Of a stretch of 64,000 nt of DNA, positions 59,086 to 64,000 are shown piece after piece. Numbering within the stretch: the stretch's first letter is position 1; each line of letters starts with the position of its first letter. Location of the stretch: assembly GCA_951217055.1 (NCBI GenBank), contig OX578283.1, positions 60,889,832-60,953,831 of the forward strand. Reading direction: 5' to 3'. Made by a program: the position numbers and the translations under genes. Origin of the DNA: Gerris lacustris. Lineage: Eukaryota > Arthropoda > Insecta > Hemiptera > Gerridae. The notes under the pieces are model-generated. The model did no database searches, was not told the origin of the DNA, and saw only the letters and a list, made by a program, of their open reading frames with translations.

Positions 59086-59576
59086 AGACTATTTTTAAGA
59101 GTTGTTTTTCTCCAAAGCGTCAGACGCAAGGTACTGCTCTTGTACATATCAATGAAAGCGTTTTTCCCATCACGCGACTGACGCCCGCAGCTCACAGCTG
59201 CCGCGCTAAGGAGTCAGACGCGAACTACTGCTCCGAGAGCAGTGTAGCAGCGAATCTTTACGTGGCTCAGACTGATTTTTTGCTTATTTATTCAAATATT
59301 AAAGTGTTATTTTTCAGCTGGAACGACAGGCTGGAATAAAAATTTTATTCAGTGGAAAAGAAGTCTAATAAGTTAAGGACGCTAAGGAGTGACAAACATC
59401 TTTCACTTTTGATTAACAAATTATTAATAAATTTGATTATTTTTTTAAAAAAAGAAAATAGATTTTTAATTAGGAATATTTAATTATTTTGGGGGATTTG
59501 ACGGCGTTGTAGGGAAACACCCCTTAAAATTAAGTTGGAAATAGAGGAAGAATAATTTTAGGTCTTCAGAGTTTTT

Positions 59577-59770
59577 TTGGTACTTCTTTAGATTGTTACT
59601 CCCATATGTTTTTTTTTTTTTTTTTTTTTTGGAATATAAATGACTTTGACTAAATTACTAATATGACAAAGGGTCGACTAAACGAATTGACTTTGGTAGA
59701 AAGGAATATCACACTTCTGTTTTTATAAGGAGATTAAAATTACTTCCCTCTGTTCTTTTATAAGGTGTGG
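59577..59770 (+). mobile_element. Family C element, truncated
   Basis: GGTACTTCTTTAGATTGTTA at the left. The inner AAAGGAATATCACACTTCTG block is conserved; the right hairpin words are decayed. Confidence 0.75.
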
Positions 59771-59774
59771 AGAT

Positions 59775-60525
59775 AAGAATAAAAATTATCTTCCATCTAC
59801 TTTTATTAATTTCTTGAATCAATTACCGATTTTATTTCATTTTATGTCGGTATAGTTTACGCAGAGCTAAAACATGAAAATGTCTCACTGTCTTGCGGAC
59901 TCGTATACAAGAAGTTTTTTTTTTTCATGAGCATATTAAAGTAAACGTGTGAATTAGTACATAAAAGTTAAGTAGCACATAATATATAATTAGTACATAA
60001 AATGTAAGTAGTACATAAAGTGTAAGTACATCGATAATTGTTTGAAAATAAGGACTAATTGTCTTATAGACGCTTGAAAGGAACATTTAAACATTTTAGA
60101 AAAGATATTTTTTTTAATTTTTTTTTTTTTTTTTCTTACAAATCATTTACATCAAATAATTTTTATTTATATGATTATTATTCAATATTTATTATTATTA
60201 GTTTTATTATTATTATTTTTTTATATTTGATCAAAACATGGGATATAGAGCCGGAGGCCGAGATCCAGATCCGCTCTACCTGTTACATCCTGCCTATCTC
60301 ACGACCTTATGACGAAGAGAGAAGTTTTCAAGTATGAGTCACGACTTGACCAAGAAGTGTGAGTACGAATCTAAACACCTTGGGTCCCAAGAATTCAACC
60401 AGTTTTACCAAGAAATTCATAAAAATTAGTCTCAATTCTAAATTATATTCACAGAATTCCCTTTCTTTTAATAAAAAAAGGTATGACTCAAGTTATATAT
60501 ACTATCTGAATGACGTCATAAATAT
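59775..60525. other. Intergenic, nothing recognised
   Basis: T-rich tracts. GTACATAAAATGTAAGTAGT words repeat at 59955-60030. Confidence 0.45.
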
Positions 60526-60532
60526 TGCAAAT

Positions 60533-60897
60533 TAAAGTTTGAGTTAGTTCTTGAAGTTTAAGTTAGTTCTTGAAGTTTAAGTTAATTCTTGAAGTTTAAG
60601 TTAATTCTTGAAGTTTAAGTTAATTCTTGAAGTTTAAGTTAATTCTTGAAGTTTAAGTTAATTCTTGAAGTTTAAGTTAGTTCTTGAAGTTTAATTTAAT
60701 TCTTTAAGTTTGAGTTAGTTCTTGAAGTTTAAGTTAGTTCTTGAAGTTTAAGTTAATTCTTGAAGTTTAAGTTAATTCTTGAAGTTTAAGTTAATTCTTG
60801 AAGTTTAAGTTAGTTCTTGAAGTTTAATTTAATTCTTTAAGTTTAAGTTAGTTCTTGAAGTTTACGTTAATTCTTGAAGTTTAAATTAATTCTTAAA
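60533..60897 (+). repeat. 19-bp tandem array, about 19 copies
   Basis: Unit TTCTTGAAGTTTAAGTTAA/G with a few variants. A larger multi-unit pattern (the variant TTAATTTAATTCTTTAAGTT recurs) suggests higher-order duplication. Confidence 0.97.
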
Positions 60898-61110
60898 CTA
60901 TACTAATCGTGTCAATTCTAATTTATATAATAAAGTACTTATAACAATTAAAAACTAAATGTAATTTTAATAGTATATTAAATTATAATAAATAAAACAA
61001 CTAAAATATAATCAGTATATTAGTTTAATGAAGAGGAAAAAGGTTTAAAAAATGTACTGTTAAATTAAAAAATATAAAAGTACACTTAAAGATGAATAAG
61101 TTAACGTATA

Positions 61111-61841
61111 ATTGAAGCGAGCTTCTTACATTCAACGAAATATGCATCTTGTTTGTCTGTCTGTCTGTCTGTGTGTAACGTTTACGTGTCCGACGATAAC
61201 TTGAGTAAAAGTTGACCGATTTTGTTAAAATTTGGTATACATCTTCCTTTTACTAATACTCAGGCTAAGTTCGTTGGAAAGCGTGATCAGTCCAAGAGTT
61301 CGCGCGCAATGCTCGCGTAAACGTGAGCTTCAAATTTAAAATTAGAATTTCAGGACGTGAAAAAATTCTATCATCACCTATTCGATGAGACGAACATTTT
61401 TTTCGAACATCATTTTTTAGTAAAACCAACAACGACACTGCTATGAATTAATGAAGATCGCTAAAACTATTAAAGCGGACCTAAACGTTTAAAATAGAGA
61501 AAACAACCTTTTTACCAATATCTTACGTTCTAACGTAACGATTTTAATAAAACTTCATGTACATCGTCTAAAGTACAATTGAAACAAGTATGTAAAATTT
61601 CAACGTGATTCAAGCAGTAGTATTAGAGTAATGAAGTGATACATTTATAATAATAATATAAAAGTTAGTACGGATGGTTAAGATTCTTATAGTGCATAGG
61701 TTTGTTTAGGAAGTAAAGCTTTGTACCGAGTACCCCCACTCTACCTCCCACTACCCTCTTCCACTTATCTTCAACTATGACATTCATCATGATTAATAAA
61801 TTTCAATATTCAGTATTTTATTACAATACGCTCGCTTCAAT
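61111..61841 (+). mobile_element. Family I TIR element, 731 bp
   Basis: ATTGAAGCGAGC and exact inverse GCTCGCTTCAAT. The (GTCT)n run at 61155 is followed by TTGACCGATTTTGTTAAAAT + TTGGTATACAT. Partner at 48670-49140. Confidence 0.8.
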
Positions 61842-62324
61842 GATAGAGCCACGGGATGCCTAGTTAAATGGTAGAATTATTATAATTATTATGAAATAAT
61901 AAGGAAGTAAACAAGCTTTAATTATTAATTTAAAAAAAAAAAAATAGGAAAGAATGACAGGATAAGTGAGGAATTGTTTGTAGAAGAAGTATTTTTATTA
62001 AGGATAGCAGGTCCTTAGTGGTAATTGGTATTTCCTTGAAGACTAAATAGTGAACCTGCACATACTCGAGTCTCTCTTACCATTACTATTAGATTTTAAT
62101 TATTATTTTTAACCACTCACCTGTGAAGGTTATCTTCTTTAGCATGCAACGATTATGGTAAAGAATTTAAAAGATAATATAGAAGGGATACTAAGATATT
62201 ATAACAAATCCGGTTTAAATCAAAACGTTTATATAAAAATTTAAGCATTTTACTCTATTTTAATATGCATAATAGTTTAGTCTGCAACAACTATGAAAAA
62301 TTCTTATTTCACATAAATAAAATG

Positions 62325-63240
62325 TTTATTCTGCAGTGTCCTTACCCTATTATACATTTTTTATGCTGCAACGTCCATACCCTACCTACTATATATTTTT
62401 ATTCTACAGTGTCCTTACCCTACCAATTATATATTTTTATTCTGCAGTGTCCTTCTCCTATTACATATTTTTATTCTGTAGTGTCCTTACCCTATTATAT
62501 ATTTTTTTTATGCTGCAGTGTCCTTACCCTACCTATTATATATTTTTATTCTGCAGTGTCCTTACCCTATTATATATTTTTTTATGCTGACGCGTCCTTA
62601 CTCTACCTATTATATATTGTTATTCTGCAGTGTCCTACCCTATTGCATATTTTTATTCTGTAGTGCCCTTACCTTATTATATATATATATTTTATGCTTG
62701 TATTGTATTGTGATTTGTATTGTAGGGTGTATGCTTGTATTGTTAGTGTATTGTAGTGTCCTTACCCTATTATATAATTTTTTATGCTGCAGTGCCCTTA
62801 CTCTACCTATTATATAATTTTATTCTGCAGTGTCCTTACCCTATTATATATTTTTATTCTGTAGTGTCCTTACCCTATTATATATTTTTTTATGCTGCAG
62901 TGTCCTTACTCTACCTAGTATATATTTTTATTCTGCAGTATCCTTACCCTATTATATATTTCTATTCTGTAGTGTACTTACTCTTTGACAATTTTTATAC
63001 TGCAGTGTCCTTACCTATGACATATTTTTATTCTGCAGAGTAAAGACCTTACCTTATGACATTATTATTCTGCAGTGTCCTTACCCTGAAATATATAATT
63101 TTCTTTCTGCAGTGTCCTTACTCTATGACATATTTTAATTTTGCAGTGTCTCCTTACCCTATAATATATAAATATTTTTATTCTGCAAGGCCCATACCCT
63201 ATAACATATTAATTTATTCTGTAGTGTCCTCTACTCCCAA
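62325..63240 (+). repeat. Degenerate tandem array around CTGCAGTGTCCTTACCCTAT
   Basis: About 20 units of roughly 35-45 bp: TTTTTATTCTGCAGTGTCCT + TACCCTATTATATA, with variants and a GTATTGTATTGTGA interruption at 62697-62757. Open frames through it are low-complexity by-products. Confidence 0.93.
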
Positions 63241-63344
63241 TTTAGAGCTAAACTTAATTTCTAGATTTTTACCTTGGGGTGTGATTTCTCTAAACCCGTA
63301 AGCCAATATTAACGAAATCATCGCAGAATTTTAGGCATCACGCG

Positions 63345-63475
63345 TCTGCACAGATGAGCGATAGACTTATTTTAAAACCTTTAACGAACTCAAAGTGCCT
63401 TAAAATGTGTAAATCCATCAAAATCTCAAAATCGAATTCTCTCTCCATCAAAATACTTTCTCTTTCTATAAACTA
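63345..63475 (-). mobile_element. Family A 5' fragment
   Basis: GTGTAAATCCATCAAAATCT + CAAAATCGAATTCTC and ACTTTCTCTTTCTATAAA in reverse orientation. Confidence 0.6.
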
Positions 63476-63742
63476 CGTATATTCGTGCCATTTCTGGGAG
63501 AAAAAATTATTTATCATTTTTGAGACCAGTACATCTAAATCAAGAGCTGAAATTCCTCATTAGATTTTATTTTATTATGTCTATAATAAATTGTACTGAA
63601 CAAATCAGTTCACTACTTCATATGAAGTTAGTAGTATTGATTGAGATTTTATGGTATTTACTCATAGTGAAGGTTGATAAGAAAAGAAAACACTTTTACT
63701 TGTTCAATAATTTTATTGTCAAACCATAAATATATTTTGACT

Positions 63743-63780
63743 TACATACCGGTTTCGACTTATTCAGTCATCATCAGTGT
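63743..63780 (-). other. CTGATGATGACT-hairpin-AGTCGAAACCGG motif (hammerhead-core-like)
   Basis: Minus strand CACTGATGATGACTGAATAA then GTCGAAACCGG. CTGATGA, a GACT/AGTC helix and GAAA are in hammerhead order. A convincing helix III/cleavage triplet and helix I were not found. Confidence 0.45.
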
Positions 63781-63817
63781 AATGGTAATTTTACAAGTTC
63801 GGAATAGTATATAAAGG

Positions 63818-63970
63818 TTAAAGGACGAGGGGTTTGGGGTACATGGTGTGGGAGGGGGAGGTCGGTAGTTGGGTATCGGCAAAAGAGGAATTATCTCTGC
63901 GTCTAGGATCAGAGGAGTTGGGATTATTGCGGTGGAATTTCACCCTCATTGTACCTGGGTTGATAACTTC
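63818..63970 (-). CDS. Possible C-terminal fragment of a retroelement ORF
   Basis: Open from after a TAG at 63971-63973 to TAA at 63818. It reads EVINPGTMRVKFHRNNPNSS and then a Pro/Ser-rich tail. It resembles the closing residues of GIY-YIG/RT ORFs in Penelope-like elements only loosely, but its position just upstream of a hammerhead-like motif fits such an element. The rest would lie beyond the window. Confidence 0.25.
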   Translation of the reverse strand, partial: EVINPGTMRVKFHRNNPNSSDPRRRDNSSFADTQLPTSPSHTMYPKPLVL

Positions 63971-64000
63971 CTAGCAAATTTTACATGTTTAACTAAAAGA

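Noticed and set aside
62265..63301. Several long ORFs rich in Tyr/Ile/Phe
   Set aside because: Frames through a degenerate A/T-rich tandem array, with no conserved protein.
63743..63780. Complete active hammerhead ribozyme
   Set aside because: Core words and helix II are present, but I could not place helix III, the cleavage triplet or helix I. Kept only as a motif.

Overview
The window looks like a piece of a large, AT-rich, repeat-dense insect (or insect-like arthropod) nuclear genome. There are no closely packed ORFs, no rRNA genes and no complete tRNA gene. One gene can be recognised with confidence: a scavenger receptor class B / CD36-family membrane protein on the minus strand. Its last seven coding exons lie between 37317 and 24738, all with consensus GT-AG borders and consistent phase. 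They give about 424 codons and end at a TAA stop. The N-terminal roughly 100 residues (start codon, first membrane helix) are not recognisable in the window, so the gene probably begins beyond 64000 or in short exons I could not identify. The species cannot be named from sequence alone.

Layout. 1-10200: nested TIR elements (family A inside family B), a CpG-rich composite element with a long palindrome and two tiny ORFs, and a foldback element with a 21-bp satellite core. 10240-10450: a GC-rich patch that may be a promoter. 10790-17000: more TIR and foldback elements. 17000-24700: very AT-rich sequence with few landmarks, apart from a family C element at about 21 kb and a 325-bp TIR element at 21555. 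24738-37317: the CD36-family gene. Its introns hold three clean hAT-type insertions, a fourth hAT insertion nested in a family C element, two pogo/Tigger-like elements, a SINE-like element and a 41-bp minisatellite. 37-52 kb: mainly families F, L, J, E, I and C. 52-64 kb: families B, A and C, five tandem arrays or array-like blocks, a tRNA-like SINE head attached to a 118-bp array, and at the edge a possible retroelement end.

Repeat families named here: A (367-972, 2222-2562, 3937-3982, 5877-6407, 39525-39660, 46430-46570, 57338-57934, 63345-63475), B (252-1427, 7665-8275, 52320-52880, 58893-59085), C (21025-21303, 35185-35640, 51945-52203, 57965-58190, 59577-59770), E (10785-11660, 46788-47482), F (33550-33960, 39170-39515), H (16340-16625, 30660-31520), I (48670-49140, 61111-61841), J (43806-44495), L (40981-41472, 44690-45012). 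None contains a convincing transposase ORF, so all appear non-autonomous.

The most unusual signals are: a hairpin motif recurring at seven or more sites that keeps the order CTGAWGA-helix-GAAAC of a hammerhead core; a short sequence cassette shared by otherwise different TIR families; TIR and SINE-like elements carrying partial or duplicated tRNA-like (B-box) segments; and family C elements built from alternating inverted copies of a ~21-nt word. Assignments rest on reading the sequence by eye; no database search was possible.
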